Assembly (NCBI RefSeq): GCF_000143105.1
Contig: NW_014040560.1
Location: forward strand, 806,001-870,000
Origin: Grosmannia clavigera kw1407
Taxonomy: Eukaryota; Ascomycota; Sordariomycetes; Ophiostomatales; Ophiostomataceae
DNA length: 64,000 bases
Direction: 5' to 3'
The notes below the pieces were generated by a model. That model did no database searches, had not been told where the DNA came from, and worked only from the letters and a program-made list of their open reading frames with translations. Within the stretch, counting starts at the first letter, position 1. Every line of letters begins with the position of its first letter. A program made the translations under genes and the position numbers. Shown one piece after another: positions 11,438-21,569 of the stretch.

Positions 11438-12557
11438 GATGTCTGCTGCTGGGGCGAGATACGGAGAAGAGACGGAAGGGAGCCCTGGGCGGTGAGGTGA
11501 TGCTGCGTGTTGCTGCGAGTGGACGTGCTGCCAGTGTCACCTACGCATCGGGAAACAGACAGCAGAAGGGAGAGAGGCGGGAGACGGGACGTCTGGACTT
11601 TATGAGACAGCCGTTCTCATGCGAGAGAGGAAGCAAGCAACCGGACAGAGCCGGCCAGCACGAGGACTGCTCATCGATATTTTCCCCTCGCTGCCGCCAG
11701 ACTGCCGCCGACAGCCAAAGCCCACAGGCTGCATCTTCTGGCCAATGACGCCTTCTGGAAGACAGATGGGGTGTCGAATAGGGCAGCCTCCCACCATTGC
11801 CCTTCTGACCGGGTATGAGAGTTTTTTTCTTTTCCTCTTCTCTTTCTCTCTTCTCTTCGAAGCTGCAGTACGGCGTAAGCGCCGGCCAGGGGGTCGAGAA
11901 TATGCGGCCTTGACAGCACAGCTGCAAGAGACGAGTAGTAGCAGGGGCACTGGTTGGGTGGTCTTGGGCCACTACGGCGTCTCCACCCGCACCTTGGCGA
12001 CCGCTGGTTGGACGGACAGGGATGTTTCCAGCGGGAGCGCGGGCGACTGTGCTAATTTTGGGGTTGCTGGACTGTCCAGGCTGCAGAGGGGCCTGGCCAA
12101 TGGCAGGCCGCATCACCTGTGCGCTGTAGACGCCGGGAAGGAAGGAGGGGTAGGCTGGGGAGATGGGCCTATCAGAGCGGCCCAGCCAGCTTGCCGCCCT
12201 GCAGACTAGAATAAATGCCAATTCGCCGGCTGTACGAGTTCTTTCCATGTATTATCTTACCTCTGCAACGATGCAGGCTCAACGCCCGTCTGGCACACGG
12301 CGGTCAGGACGGCCGGGGCTTCCGGCGAAGCGCTGCCAGCATCCGTGCATGTGCGAGTCAGCCCGGCGGGCGCTTCGATATGTGTGGTCTATCAATGGGC
12401 CTAGGTCTGGCCTCGGACTGTATGCAAAAGGGAAATAGCAGAACAGGCCAAAATACATGCAAAGTGTAAAAGATCGCGATCTATGTGTCCTCTCGGTTCC
12501 TTGGGTGTGTTTTCTCTTTTGTTGGGATACCTGGGTAGATGTCTCCATGGCCGTCGA
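11438..12557. other. intergenic stretch upstream of the polyQ gene
   Basis: Contains the promoter of the polyQ gene and the 3' UTR of the Maf gene, both on the minus strand. A 235-codon minus-strand frame exists (11541-12248), but its composition is low-complexity and it matches no family I know, so I do not call it. Confidence 0.5.
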
Positions 12558-13583
12558 CTATTCTTCCTCCTCACTCGGCTCGTCCTCGTCATCCGGCTTG
12601 TCCTGCTGGAAGATGGCGACCTCGGCGAGCTGCAGACAGCGGCGGACGGGCAGGCCGACGACATTGTCGACGCTGCCCTCGATGTGGTCGACGAGAAGCA
12701 GGCCGCCGACGCCCTGGAGGGCATAGCCGCCAGCCTTGTCGGCGCCCTCGCGCGTGCGGACGTACGCATCGATGACGTCGTCGGTGAGGCCGTCGGCCTC
12801 GCTGACAAACCAGACTTTGGTCTCCTCGGTGTGGGCCTGGATGCAGTAGCCGGGATGAGCGGCGTCGCGCCGCGGACTGAGCACGCAGACGGCCGTGAGC
12901 ACCTGGTGCACGCGCGTGTCGCGGAGATGGCGGAGCATCTTGGCATGTTCGGCGGCCGACCGCGGCTTCTCGACGATCTGGCCGGCGCGCGACGCGATGA
13001 CGGTGTCAGCAGCGATGACGAGCTCAGGGTCGCGGACATCGCCATGGGCAGCAGCCGTCACAGCATTCGCCTTGGTCGCGCCCGCGGCCACGGCCTCCTC
13101 CTGGGCCACGAGCGCCTCCTGGTACACGTGCATGCACTTGCGGCGAGCCGTCGCGGCCACGTACTCAAACGGCCCATACACCGCCTTGGGCAGGTCCTCG
13201 GGCGCCGTCGACGGCCAGATCTCCAGGTGTGCCAGCCCGATCTGCGCCAGAAGCGACCGCCGCCGCGGCGAGGCTGACGCCAGGATCACCCGGTGCGTCC
13301 GCAGGTGGTGCAGGATCGGCAGGCTCATCGGTGGCGGTGCTGGCAGCAGCGACCGTCGCTGCGACAGCGTCCGCGCGTGCGATGGCCCCGGCGACGTCCT
13401 CTGTGCTGCTGTCGGTCCCGCCAAGGGCCCGAGACCAGATCCCACCGGTGACGCGCCCGCAAACATCGACATCGGCCGGGCGGTTGGCCGCGTCGTGCTG
13501 ACCGCCGAGTATTCGGGCGGCGCGTCGGCAAAGCCAGACGCTGCCGCCGGTGCCGCCACCGCAATGGCCTCTTTCTCGCTCAT
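12558..13583 (-). CDS. Maf-type nucleoside triphosphate pyrophosphatase
   Basis: One exon, 341 aa. Residues 1-95 are a Pro/Ala/Ser-rich extension with a PPEY motif at 22-25, which could bind a WW domain. The Maf domain covers about 98-325. It starts with the diagnostic VILASASPRRRSLL nucleotide-binding loop and contains the ELVIAADTVI motif with the catalytic Asp, IVEKPRSAAEHAKML, and the GYALQGVGGLLL and GSVDNVVGLP motifs. Maf/HAM1-like enzymes hydrolyse non-canonical or modified nucleotides (dTTP, UTP, m5-pyrimidine nucleotides) to monophosphates, acting in pool cleaning. The C-terminus is acidic (DDEDEPSEEEE). The gene is divergent from the bHLH gene. Substrate specificity cannot be read from sequence. 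The long N-terminal extension is unusual for the family. Confidence 0.93.
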   Translation of the reverse strand: MSEKEAIAVAAPAAASGFADAPPEYSAVSTTRPTARPMSMFAGASPVGSGLGPLAGPTAAQRTSPGPSHARTLSQRRSLLPAPPPMSLPILHHLRTHRVILASASPRRRSLLAQIGLAHLEIWPSTAPEDLPKAVYGPFEYVAATARRKCMHVYQEALVAQEEAVAAGATKANAVTAAAHGDVRDPELVIAADTVIASRAGQIVEKPRSAAEHAKMLRHLRDTRVHQVLTAVCVLSPRRDAAHPGYCIQAHTEETKVWFVSEADGLTDDVIDAYVRTREGADKAGGYALQGVGGLLLVDHIEGSVDNVVGLPVRRCLQLAEVAIFQQDKPDDEDEPSEEEE

Positions 13584-13955
13584 CGTGTGTCCAGAAAGTC
13601 AGAAATCCAAGACGGCTGGGTCGGTGCGGGACAGCTCGGTCGCGGTAAGCTGATGCGGTTGGGCTGTGTGGACGTGTGTGAGAAGAGAAGCTCAGGAAGC
13701 TCAGGAAATAGGAGACTTGCTGAGACGCTATCAATTAGGGGTGCTTACATATACCAAGTCCCCGCCCGAATGCCCAGACGCATACGTACGACGTAGTCAG
13801 GGCCTGTCTGGTTTAGTGGGTCGACCCCAGCATTTTCGTAGAGCCCCTCCCCGCTGTTTTTCCGTTTAGTGGACGCATCATCACATGCCAGCTGGCCCTC
13901 TCACCAGGACGCGACGAGACAGCCGCAATCCAAAGGAAAACCAGAAGAAAAAGAA
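13584..13955. promoter_or_regulatory. divergent Maf / bHLH promoter region
   Basis: This 372-bp gap between two divergent start codons must hold both promoters. I see no gene and no motif I would name. Confidence 0.4.
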
Positions 13956-14335
13956 ATGTCGTCGCCGCGAGCGTCATCGCAAGGAGAGTTTGATGCCAAT
14001 GGTGCTGCCATTGACGACCGGCCGCGGCTGACGGAAGACGAGAAGAAGCAGAACCACATTGCGTCAGGTAAGAGAGAGAAAGATACGACAACGAGAGGAA
14101 GCACAAAGACGACAAGACTGACGGCCGGCCAGAACAAAAACGTCGACAGGCTATTCGTGATGGATTTGACCGCCTGACTGAGCTGGTGCCCGGGCTGCAG
14201 GGCCAAGGCCGATCCGAGGGGCTGGTGCTGAAACGCACCGTCGACTTTATCCGGGCCAATCTGGATGAACGCCAGAAGCTGATCCGGCAGGTTGAGGCCA
14301 AGGGCGGCAAGGTCGAGGACTACCTGCGGGTGTGA
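13956..14335 (+). CDS. small bHLH transcription factor, Ino4-like
   Basis: Exons 13956-14067 and 14133-14335 over a 65-bp intron (GTAAGA...CAG, branch CTGAC) give 104 aa. The join makes a glutamate codon and creates the basic region NHIASEQKRRQAIRDGFD, with the H-E-R pattern that contacts CANNTG E-boxes. Helix 1 follows (FDRLTELVPGL), then a short loop, helix 2 (LVLKRTVDFIRANL) and a short coil. The protein is little more than the bHLH domain. This layout and the sequence resemble yeast Ino4, which pairs with Ino2 on phospholipid gene promoters; in filamentous fungi such proteins may work with another partner. Convergent with MST1, 122 bp apart. Confidence 0.9.
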
Positions 14336-14408
14336 GGGAGAGGAAGAGGGGGCGGAGTGTTTGTGTTTCTATGGATCAGAGTCGTGATACTCTCTTCTTT
14401 ATTTCTTT

Positions 14409-14444
14409 ATTTTTATTTTTATTTTTATTTTTATTTTTATTTTT
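14409..14444. repeat. (ATTTTT)6 repeat
   Basis: Six exact ATTTTT units between the stops of the convergent bHLH and threonyl-tRNA synthetase genes. In sense orientation for the bHLH transcript it is U-rich and could support 3'-end formation; that role is inference. Confidence 0.85.
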
Positions 14445-14457
14445 CTCTACTCTGCAT

Positions 14458-16032
14458 CTATTGGTACGTGCTCGCCTTTTGCAGCAACAGCGCCAGCAAT
14501 TCCTCCGGCTTCATGTCGACCGACTTCGTCGACCGTTCTGCCTGCTCCTGGACGGGGATGCCCGACAGGTCGACGGCGACAGTGCCGCGCGCCACGTCCT
14601 TGGGTCCGACGACCACGACGGCCCCGTAGCCCTTGGACCGGGCCTCGCGCACCTTGAGGGGCAGCGTGCGTGCGCTATCGTCGAGGTCGACGGCGGCGAG
14701 CAGCGTCGGCGCCGAGAGGGACCCGAGCGGGACGTCCTGCGTCTCGGCGGTGCCGTTGAGGACGGCCTGCACGTGACGAGCAAAAGCGACGACGGGCTCG
14801 CTGTCGTTGACGGTGAGGACGGCGACCTGGCGCGGGTTGAGCCAGAAGGGCCAGCGGCCGTCGTAGTGTTCGATGAGGAGGGCCATGAGGCGCTCGACCG
14901 AGCCGAGGACGGCGCGATGGATGAGAACCGGACGCGCAGCTTCGACTTCGGCTTTGGTCTTGGGCACCGCCTCCTGGTACGTCAGCGCAAAGCGCTTCGG
15001 CAGCTGAAAGTCGAGCTGCACGGTGGCCGTCTGGTGCTCCTTGCCGTCCGAATCGCGCAGGACGACGTCGATCTTGGGCCCGTAAAAGGCGCCGTCGCCC
15101 GGGCTGACCGTCCAGGCAGAATGGCTGTGGTCGAGCGCGCGGCGGAGCGCATCCTCGGCCGCGTCCCAGTCGTCGGCCGTGCCGATGAGATGGCCGTCGA
15201 GCGGCCGCGTCGACAGCACCAGCCGGTAGGGCCCCAGGCCGAGGACGTCGTACGTGTGGCGCACAAAGTCGAGCGTCGCGCGGATCTCGGCCTCGACCTG
15301 ATCCGGTCGGCAGAACACGTGACCGTCGTCTTGGTGAAAGCGCCGGACGCGCGTCAGCCCGCTGAGCGCGCCCGAGAGCTCGTCGCGGTGCAGCGGACTG
15401 AAGTCGGCGTACCGGATCGGCAGGTCGCGGTAGCTGTGGCGCTGCGCCGCAAAGATGAGGCAGTGTCCCGGACAGTTCATCGGCTTGAGGCCGTACTCGT
15501 CCTCCAGGTCCTGGGGACCTGGAGTCGCGCCTCCTTCGCCCCGCCGCTCGCCTGTCGCCAGCGACGCGCTCGTCACCGTGAACATGTCGTCCGCATAGTT
15601 CTCCAGGTGACCCGACTTGGCCCACAGGGCCTTCTTGTAGATGGTCGGCGTGATGACCTCCTGGAAGCCGTAGCGCACGTACTGCTTGCGCAGAAAGTCC
15701 ACCAGCCGGTTGAAGACGCGCGCGCCATTGGGCAGAAAGATTGGCGACCCAGGACTGTAGATGGACGTCGTGAAGAGCTCCTGCTGCACCCCGAGATCGC
15801 GGTGGTCGGGCGGCGTTTTGGGTGGCGGCCGCGGCCCTGCCGCGTACTGGCGGAGCAGAGTACCAGCGACAGGACCGGAAACAAAGCGCGGCCGTGACCA
15901 GGACCAGCTTGACCGAGGGACAGACGGTGAACGACCGGCAGAGCTGGACCACCGACGAGAGGAAGCCGGAAACTCGAGTCGGTGCGGGACGGACGCTCGC
16001 AAGGTTGCAGCCCCACGCCGAGAAGCAAGCAT
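14458..16032 (-). CDS. MST1: mitochondrial threonyl-tRNA synthetase
   Basis: One exon, 524 aa from Met at 16032. The frame is open for 63 more codons upstream, but the 16032 Met begins a typical mitochondrial leader (MLASRRGAATLRASV, rich in Arg and Ser). Class II synthetase motifs are clear: motif 1 in the LVDFLRKQYVRYGFQEV region, motif 2 in LHRDELSGALSGLTRVRRFHQDD, motif 3 in RAVLGSVERLMALL. The NCPGHC segment and the HVFC histidine supply zinc ligands of ThrRS. A C-terminal anticodon-binding domain covers about 420-520 (RQVAVLTVNDSEPVVAFARHV). There is no TGS or editing domain, as in mitochondrial Mst1. It charges mitochondrial tRNA-Thr. The C-terminus overlaps no neighbour. Confidence 0.94.
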   Translation of the reverse strand: MLASRRGAATLRASVPHRLEFPASSRRWSSSAGRSPSVPRSSWSWSRPRFVSGPVAGTLLRQYAAGPRPPPKTPPDHRDLGVQQELFTTSIYSPGSPIFLPNGARVFNRLVDFLRKQYVRYGFQEVITPTIYKKALWAKSGHLENYADDMFTVTSASLATGERRGEGGATPGPQDLEDEYGLKPMNCPGHCLIFAAQRHSYRDLPIRYADFSPLHRDELSGALSGLTRVRRFHQDDGHVFCRPDQVEAEIRATLDFVRHTYDVLGLGPYRLVLSTRPLDGHLIGTADDWDAAEDALRRALDHSHSAWTVSPGDGAFYGPKIDVVLRDSDGKEHQTATVQLDFQLPKRFALTYQEAVPKTKAEVEAARPVLIHRAVLGSVERLMALLIEHYDGRWPFWLNPRQVAVLTVNDSEPVVAFARHVQAVLNGTAETQDVPLGSLSAPTLLAAVDLDDSARTLPLKVREARSKGYGAVVVVGPKDVARGTVAVDLSGIPVQEQAERSTKSVDMKPEELLALLLQKASTYQ

Positions 16033-16718
16033 GGCGCTTCTGCTGTCTGCAAGGCCGAGCAGTTCTCGTACTCGAAAAAAACCGACAGGAAACGGACGAC
16101 GGGGACGCGCGCGAGCTGCTGGTCGGCTCTTGTCGATGTTTTTTCGACAGCCGTTGAAGTCGGAGCTGAATGGACCACTACTTCTGGGACCCACTTCCAG
16201 ACAGGTGACTGGCGCCTGCACGCTAGACGCACTGGCCTGATTGCCAGGTCACGCGGCACCGTCCCAATGATCCTCTCTCTTATCGTCTTATCTGCCCGTC
16301 ACTCGTCCGTCACCGAGAGTCCGTCCCCCCCTCCACATCTTGTGACCCAAAAGCACAAACCCCCCCCAGCCCCCCGGTCAAAGCCCGTGTTCAAGGCTGC
16401 CGTGCTATTCTTCACGCATGCAGTCCACCGATGATGTGACTCAAAGCCTTTCGCTTTCTTCGTGTGCGCTCGCTCTGTCTGCCTCTGCTTCTGGTTGAGA
16501 CGGCATCGCATCAACAAACAAGGACGCGTCACGGCTGAATATATCTCCATATCTTATTGCGGCGCATCGCGCTCTGTCGCCGCACTTGTCGCATTTGTCG
16601 CAATTGTCGCACTTATTGTCCTATATACATTGAACTCGCACAGTTTTCCATCTTGACTCTATCTTGCATCGTGCACCTGCTCGTCATTGCGTATCGTTTA
16701 CAACTTAACATCTTTGCT
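16033..16718. promoter_or_regulatory. divergent MST1 / orphan TM gene promoter region
   Basis: This 686-bp gap between divergent start codons includes C-rich stretches (16320-16370) and a direct run of TCGC-type repeats near 16575-16612. No gene seen. The upstream frame of MST1 extends into it but lacks conservation. Confidence 0.45.
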
Positions 16719-18719
16719 ATGCCTGCCACCCTGGCGGTCGAGAGCTCGTGGCGGATGGTGGACGGCGAGCACGACAGCTTCGACACGTCGGTCGTGCCCC
16801 TCGAGGACGACCTGTTTCTTTCGAGCGGCCAGCCGTCGCAGGAGTCGCAGGAGTCACAGGAGTCGCAGGACGACGACATCCAGACGTTTCTGCGCCGCGC
16901 TGAGGATGACGACGACGACCCGCGCGTGCTGCTGCGGTCGCCCTTCCAACCGTCGCTGCCGTCGTCGGTGCGGCAGAGCCCGCTGGCCAGCGGCTGCAGC
17001 GGCCACAGCAGCAGCAGCAGGACCGACCGCCTCGACCACCAGGCTTATCGCACGCCTGAGCCGGAGTTCCACATGCCCAGTGTGGATGTGGGCGTCAATC
17101 ACAGGGGCAGTCCTGCACAGAGAGACAGGCCGTCTAGCCACTGCAGCAATCAGACCGTTTTAACCGCAGCTACAGCAACTAACGCCACTACTAAAACTAC
17201 TACAATTACCACAGCTAAAACTACAACTACAACCTCGTCACCCAAAACCACTCTTCGCCTCCCGTCTGTCGCCCTCTTCGTCGCCGTCCTCGTCGGCTGC
17301 GGCACCCTCTTTGGGCCCGGGGGGCCAGCCAACAGCACGGCGCGGTCAATCTACGCAGAGGCCGTGGTGCCCACGTGCAGCATCCCGGCCGTAGCCTGGC
17401 TCAACCTGGACGTCTGTGCCCCGGCAAGAACTGTAGCTGAGTCAAGGGCGGGTCCGGCGCTGGTTGAGAACGCCATCGACAACTCGACCACCCACGACGA
17501 CGACAGAAGGGTTGGCGTTCGCAAGAGCGGTCCTACGTGGAGGCCCCGTGGCAGCCAGGACACGAGCAGCAGCAGCAGCAGCACCGACAGAACCAGCAGG
17601 ACCAGCAGAACCAGCAGAACCGACTCCGGCAGTCTCTCACGCGATGCTAGCAAACTGATGCGCGTGCAGACACAAGTGGCGGCCGTGGTGCGCGACCATG
17701 TGGCGGCAAGCCAGGCATCTGGCGGGACGACCGCCCAGGAGACGTGGCTGCTGGCGCGGGCACGCACCAAAGACCTGAGGTTGGCCCTGCAGGCGGCCCA
17801 AAGCCGGCGATCGACGGCGGCGGTGATGGCACCATCATCGGCCGTGCCACCGTCAACGTCGACGCCATTACCCAGTCGTGAGGCGCTCCTGCTGCTGGAG
17901 CTGGACGAGTACCTGGAGGCAGCCAAGGGGGTATCGTTGGCGCTGGCGCGCTTCCAGACCGGCGCGGGGGCGATGGCAGCTGACACGTTGGCACACGCGA
18001 CGCGGCGGACGCTGGTGCAGCTGCGACGGATGGGACAGACGGGCAAGGTGGGAAGGATAGAGGGAGAGGGCGAGATGGAAGGAGAGGAGAGCTGGCTGCC
18101 ACGGATGTTGAGGCTTGGCTCTTCGGGCTCGTCCGCCAGGAAGAGGTCTGGCAGCAGCAGCAGCCGGCACGCCCTGGTCGAAGCGTACCGGCGACACGCA
18201 AACACGCTGGTGACGAAGACGGGCTGCCGGGTGAACGAGGCCGAGGCGGTACTGACAGCTCTCGAGGCAGCGGGCATGCATCTGGAGGCGGTGCAGGCAG
18301 TAGTGGCGGGTCGACTCGACGAGCTGACAGGGGTGTCTCGGGCGGAGGCAACCGGCCCAGACCGAGACCGAGACCGAGAAGCAGACACAGACGCAAACGT
18401 GCTCTGGCGGTTGCTGGGAGCCATGCTTCGGAGTGCGGTCGGATCGGCGACCGACAAGGCGTCCCGGGCTCTTCAGCAGTGGGAAGAACACGCGGCACAG
18501 CTGCAGACGGTGCGGGAGCGACACGACGCGACGGTGCGGCAGACGAGCAAGGTGCTAGACGAGCTGGCAAGCCTGCGAGGCACGCTGCAGCAGCTGCAGG
18601 GTCGGTTTGCGGGAGAGGACTCAAGGCCAGATTTGGGGCACTTGGGACTGGACTTGCGGCTGCACATGGACATTATCGAGGCGGGGATCGAGGATCTGGA
18701 GATGGTGTACAGAGGGTGA
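16719..18719 (+). CDS. uncharacterised one-TM protein with SQ cluster
   Basis: One exon, 666 aa from the ATG at 16719; the frame is open upstream but lies in 5' UTR-like sequence. The N-terminus is acidic with a triple QES repeat (about 42-52) giving four closely spaced SQ dipeptides, a pattern of ATM/ATR-type kinase targets. A Thr-rich stretch (about 145-175) precedes one membrane segment near LPSVALFVAVLVGCGTLF (about 180-200). After a Ser/Thr/Arg-rich low-complexity patch come helices predicted to form coiled coils, ending with a conserved-looking tail (residues about 585-666, with WEEHAAQLQTVRERHDATV and LHMDIIEAGIEDLEMVY). I do not recognise a family. The layout, with a short N-terminal domain, a TM and a long helical C-terminal part, would suit a nuclear-envelope or ER protein, but this is inference. 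Confidence 0.75.
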   Translation: MPATLAVESSWRMVDGEHDSFDTSVVPLEDDLFLSSGQPSQESQESQESQDDDIQTFLRRAEDDDDDPRVLLRSPFQPSLPSSVRQSPLASGCSGHSSSSRTDRLDHQAYRTPEPEFHMPSVDVGVNHRGSPAQRDRPSSHCSNQTVLTAATATNATTKTTTITTAKTTTTTSSPKTTLRLPSVALFVAVLVGCGTLFGPGGPANSTARSIYAEAVVPTCSIPAVAWLNLDVCAPARTVAESRAGPALVENAIDNSTTHDDDRRVGVRKSGPTWRPRGSQDTSSSSSSTDRTSRTSRTSRTDSGSLSRDASKLMRVQTQVAAVVRDHVAASQASGGTTAQETWLLARARTKDLRLALQAAQSRRSTAAVMAPSSAVPPSTSTPLPSREALLLLELDEYLEAAKGVSLALARFQTGAGAMAADTLAHATRRTLVQLRRMGQTGKVGRIEGEGEMEGEESWLPRMLRLGSSGSSARKRSGSSSSRHALVEAYRRHANTLVTKTGCRVNEAEAVLTALEAAGMHLEAVQAVVAGRLDELTGVSRAEATGPDRDRDREADTDANVLWRLLGAMLRSAVGSATDKASRALQQWEEHAAQLQTVRERHDATVRQTSKVLDELASLRGTLQQLQGRFAGEDSRPDLGHLGLDLRLHMDIIEAGIEDLEMVYRG

Positions 18720-19007
18720 CGAGGTGTTTGCATTGTGTGTATGGGTTTTGCTGATCAGCAAGCGATCAAGGCGTTGAGGATGAGCTGCAAGGTAGGGAAA
18801 GCTGTATAGTAGCTGTATAGTAGCTGTCTGGAATTTATTGGTATTAACGGAAGCCGGCGACAGCCAGGCTGAGATAAGAAGGAACGAGGCGCCAAGTGTG
18901 ACAGCGGGCTTATCAGGAAAGAGCACTGCGGGGTGGCTTAGATACGTACGAATACTAGAATCGGAAGCTCTTCTCACCTTCTCACCAACACAACCAGACG
19001 TGACAAG
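18720..19007. promoter_or_regulatory. urease promoter region
   Basis: Short spacer between the orphan TM gene and urease, same strand. A tandem AGCTGTATAGT occurs near 18802-18826. I see no GATA cluster I would call. Confidence 0.3.
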
Positions 19008-21569
19008 ATGCATCTCATTCCCAGAGAGGTGGACAAGCTTGTGATCTCGCAGCTCGGATTCGTGGCGCAGCGACGGCTGGCGCGCGGGTTGCGGCTGAAC
19101 CACGGCGAGGCAGTGGCGCTGATTGCGAGCAACCTGCAGGAGCTGATCCGCGACGGACGACACAGCGTGGCAGACCTGATGGCGATAGGGGCGACGATGC
19201 TGGGACGGCGCCACGTGCTGCCGTCGGTGTGCTCGACGCTGCGCGAGATCCAGGTGGAAGGCACGTTCCCGAGCGGGACGTACCTGGTGACGGTACACGA
19301 CCCGATCAAGACAGACGACGGCGACCTGGCCCAGGCGCTGTACGGGAGCTTTTTGCCGGTGCCAGACGCGAGCCTGTTTCCGCCACAAGCAGCGGAGGAG
19401 TACGAGGCAGCGGCACAGCCGGGCGCGGTGGTGGTGGTGCGGCAGCAGGCGGGCGAGACGACGAAAGCGCTGCCGATGCTGCGGCTGAACGAAGGCCGAG
19501 CACGAGTCCGACTGGCGGTGACCAACGGCGGCGACCGACCGGTGCAGGTGGGCAGCCACTACCACTTTATCGAGACGAACGCACAGCTGCAGTTTGACCG
19601 GCTGGCAGCGTACGGGTTCCGGCTGGACATTCCGGCCGGCACGTCGGTACGATTTGAGCCAGGCGACACGCGCACGGTCACGCTGGTGGCCATTGGCGGA
19701 AAGCGGGTAATTCGCGGCGGCAACAACCTGGCGTCGGGGCCAGTGGACCTGTCGCGGGCCGAGGCCATCGTGGCGAAGCTGCAGGAGGCTGGATTCGCCC
19801 ACGCCGGCGGGACGGCCGAGCCGCTGGGCGACCTGGGCACGACGGTCTTGGATGGGGCACAGATGAGCCGGGCAGCATACGCGGCCATGTTTGGGCCGAC
19901 GACGGGCGACCTCGTGCGGCTGGGCGCGACAGCGCTGTGGGTGCAGGTAGAGCAGGACCTGACGGCAGCACACGGCCGCGGCGACGAGTGCAAGTTTGGC
20001 GGCGGCAAGACGCTGCGCGAGGGCATGGGCCAGGCATCCGGACGGGCCGACGCCGATTGTCTGGACCTGGTGGTGACCAACGCACTGGTGCTGGACTGGA
20101 CGGGCATCTTCAAGGCCGACATTGGCATCAAGGGCGGCGTGATCGTGGGTCTGGGCAAGGCTGGCAACCCGGACGTGATGGACGTGTCGCCGGCCTGCAT
20201 GGTTGTCGGCAGCTGCACAGACGTGGTGGCGGCCGAGGGACGGATCGTGACGGCCGGCGCGGTCGACACGCACATCCACCTGATCTGTCCGCAGCAGGCA
20301 CAAGAGGCGCTGGCGGCCGGGGTGACGACGCTTTTGGGCGGCGGTACGGGGCCGAGCGCGGGCACCTCGGCGACGACGTGCACGCCGGGCGGACACTACA
20401 TCCAGCAGATGCTGCAGGCCGTCGACGGACTGCCGGTCAACGTGGGGATCACGGGCAAGGGCAACGACAGCGACGAACGGGCACTGCGCGAGCAGGTAGC
20501 AGCAGGTGCATGCGGGCTGAAGCTGCACGAGGACTGGGGCTCGACGCCGGCAGCGATCGACGCATGTCTGCGGGTATGCGAGGAGACGGACGTGCAGTGT
20601 CTGATCCACACGGACACGCTCAACGAGAGCGGTTTTGTCGAGAGCACGGTGGCGGCGATCGGCGGCCGGACCATCCACACGTACCACACCGAAGGAGCCG
20701 GCGGCGGCCACGCGCCCGACATTATCAGCGTGGTCGGGCTGGCCAACGTGCTGCCGTCGAGCACGAATCCGACGCGGCCGTACACGCGCAACACGCTGGA
20801 CGAGCACCTGGACATGTTGATGGTGTGCCACCACCTGTCGCGGGCCATTCCCGAAGACGTGGCCTTTGCCGAGTCGCGCATCCGGGCCGAGACCATCGCG
20901 GCCGAGGACGTGCTGCACGACCTGGGTGCCATCAGCATGCTGAGCAGCGACTCGCAGGCCATGGGTCGCTGTGGTGAGGTTGTGCTGCGCACCTGGAACA
21001 CGGCTCACAAAAATCGCCTGCAGCGCGGCCGCCTGCCCGAGGATGCCGCCACCGATGCCGACAACTTTCGTGCCCGCCGCTACGTCGCCAAGTACACGGT
21101 CAATCCGGCCGTCGCCCAGGGCATGGCTCATCTCGTCGGCAGCGTCGAGACCGGCCGCCTCGCCGACCTCGCCGTCTGGGATCCCGCCTGGTTCGGCGTC
21201 AAGCCGGCGCTCGTCCTCAAGAGCGGCCTCATCGCCTGGGCCCATATCGGCGACCCCAACGCTTCCATTCCCACCGTTCAGCCCGTCCTTGGTCGCCCCA
21301 TGTTCGCTCCCCTCGTCCCGGCCGCCTCCGTCGCCTTTGTCAGCCAGGCCAGCATCGACAACGGCCGCGTCGCCTCCTACGGCCTTCGCAAACGCGTCGA
21401 ACCCGTCCGCCGCTGCCGCGCCCTCACCAAGAACGACATGCGCCTCAACGACGCCCGTCCCGATGTCAAGGTCGACCCGGAGGCGTACACCGTCTTGGCC
21501 GATGGCCAGCCGTGCATGGCTGCTCCGAGTGAGACCTTGCCGCTGACTCAGCAGTATTTCGTGTACTAG
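19008..21569 (+). CDS. ure1: urease (nickel-dependent)
   Basis: One uninterrupted exon, 853 aa, full length for eukaryotic ureases, which fuse the bacterial gamma, beta and alpha subunits. Gamma-like part: about 1-100 (MHLIPREVDKL). Beta-like part: about 130-260 (VTNGGDRPVQVGSHYHFIETN). Alpha part: from about 280. All active-site features are present: H422 and H424 (THIHLICPQQ), the carbamylated lysine K505 (GLKLHEDW), H534 (LIHTDTLNE), H557 and H560 (TIHTYHTEGAGGGHAPD), the flexible-flap MVCHHLS segment with its Cys and His, and the SSDSQAMGR Asp. It hydrolyses urea to ammonia and carbamate in the cytosol and needs Ure D/F/G-type accessory proteins, none of which is in this window. The lack of an intron is unusual compared with neighbours. 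Confidence 0.98.
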   Translation: MHLIPREVDKLVISQLGFVAQRRLARGLRLNHGEAVALIASNLQELIRDGRHSVADLMAIGATMLGRRHVLPSVCSTLREIQVEGTFPSGTYLVTVHDPIKTDDGDLAQALYGSFLPVPDASLFPPQAAEEYEAAAQPGAVVVVRQQAGETTKALPMLRLNEGRARVRLAVTNGGDRPVQVGSHYHFIETNAQLQFDRLAAYGFRLDIPAGTSVRFEPGDTRTVTLVAIGGKRVIRGGNNLASGPVDLSRAEAIVAKLQEAGFAHAGGTAEPLGDLGTTVLDGAQMSRAAYAAMFGPTTGDLVRLGATALWVQVEQDLTAAHGRGDECKFGGGKTLREGMGQASGRADADCLDLVVTNALVLDWTGIFKADIGIKGGVIVGLGKAGNPDVMDVSPACMVVGSCTDVVAAEGRIVTAGAVDTHIHLICPQQAQEALAAGVTTLLGGGTGPSAGTSATTCTPGGHYIQQMLQAVDGLPVNVGITGKGNDSDERALREQVAAGACGLKLHEDWGSTPAAIDACLRVCEETDVQCLIHTDTLNESGFVESTVAAIGGRTIHTYHTEGAGGGHAPDIISVVGLANVLPSSTNPTRPYTRNTLDEHLDMLMVCHHLSRAIPEDVAFAESRIRAETIAAEDVLHDLGAISMLSSDSQAMGRCGEVVLRTWNTAHKNRLQRGRLPEDAATDADNFRARRYVAKYTVNPAVAQGMAHLVGSVETGRLADLAVWDPAWFGVKPALVLKSGLIAWAHIGDPNASIPTVQPVLGRPMFAPLVPAASVAFVSQASIDNGRVASYGLRKRVEPVRRCRALTKNDMRLNDARPDVKVDPEAYTVLADGQPCMAAPSETLPLTQQYFVY

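Noticed and set aside
11541..12248. 235-codon minus-strand frame between the polyQ and Maf genes
   Set aside because: No family resemblance, low-complexity and basic-run composition, and it sits where a promoter and 3' UTR should be.
14332..15897. 521-codon plus-strand frame opposite the threonyl-tRNA synthetase
   Set aside because: Antisense shadow of MST1; its first codons cross the ATTTTT repeat and the rest has no motif.
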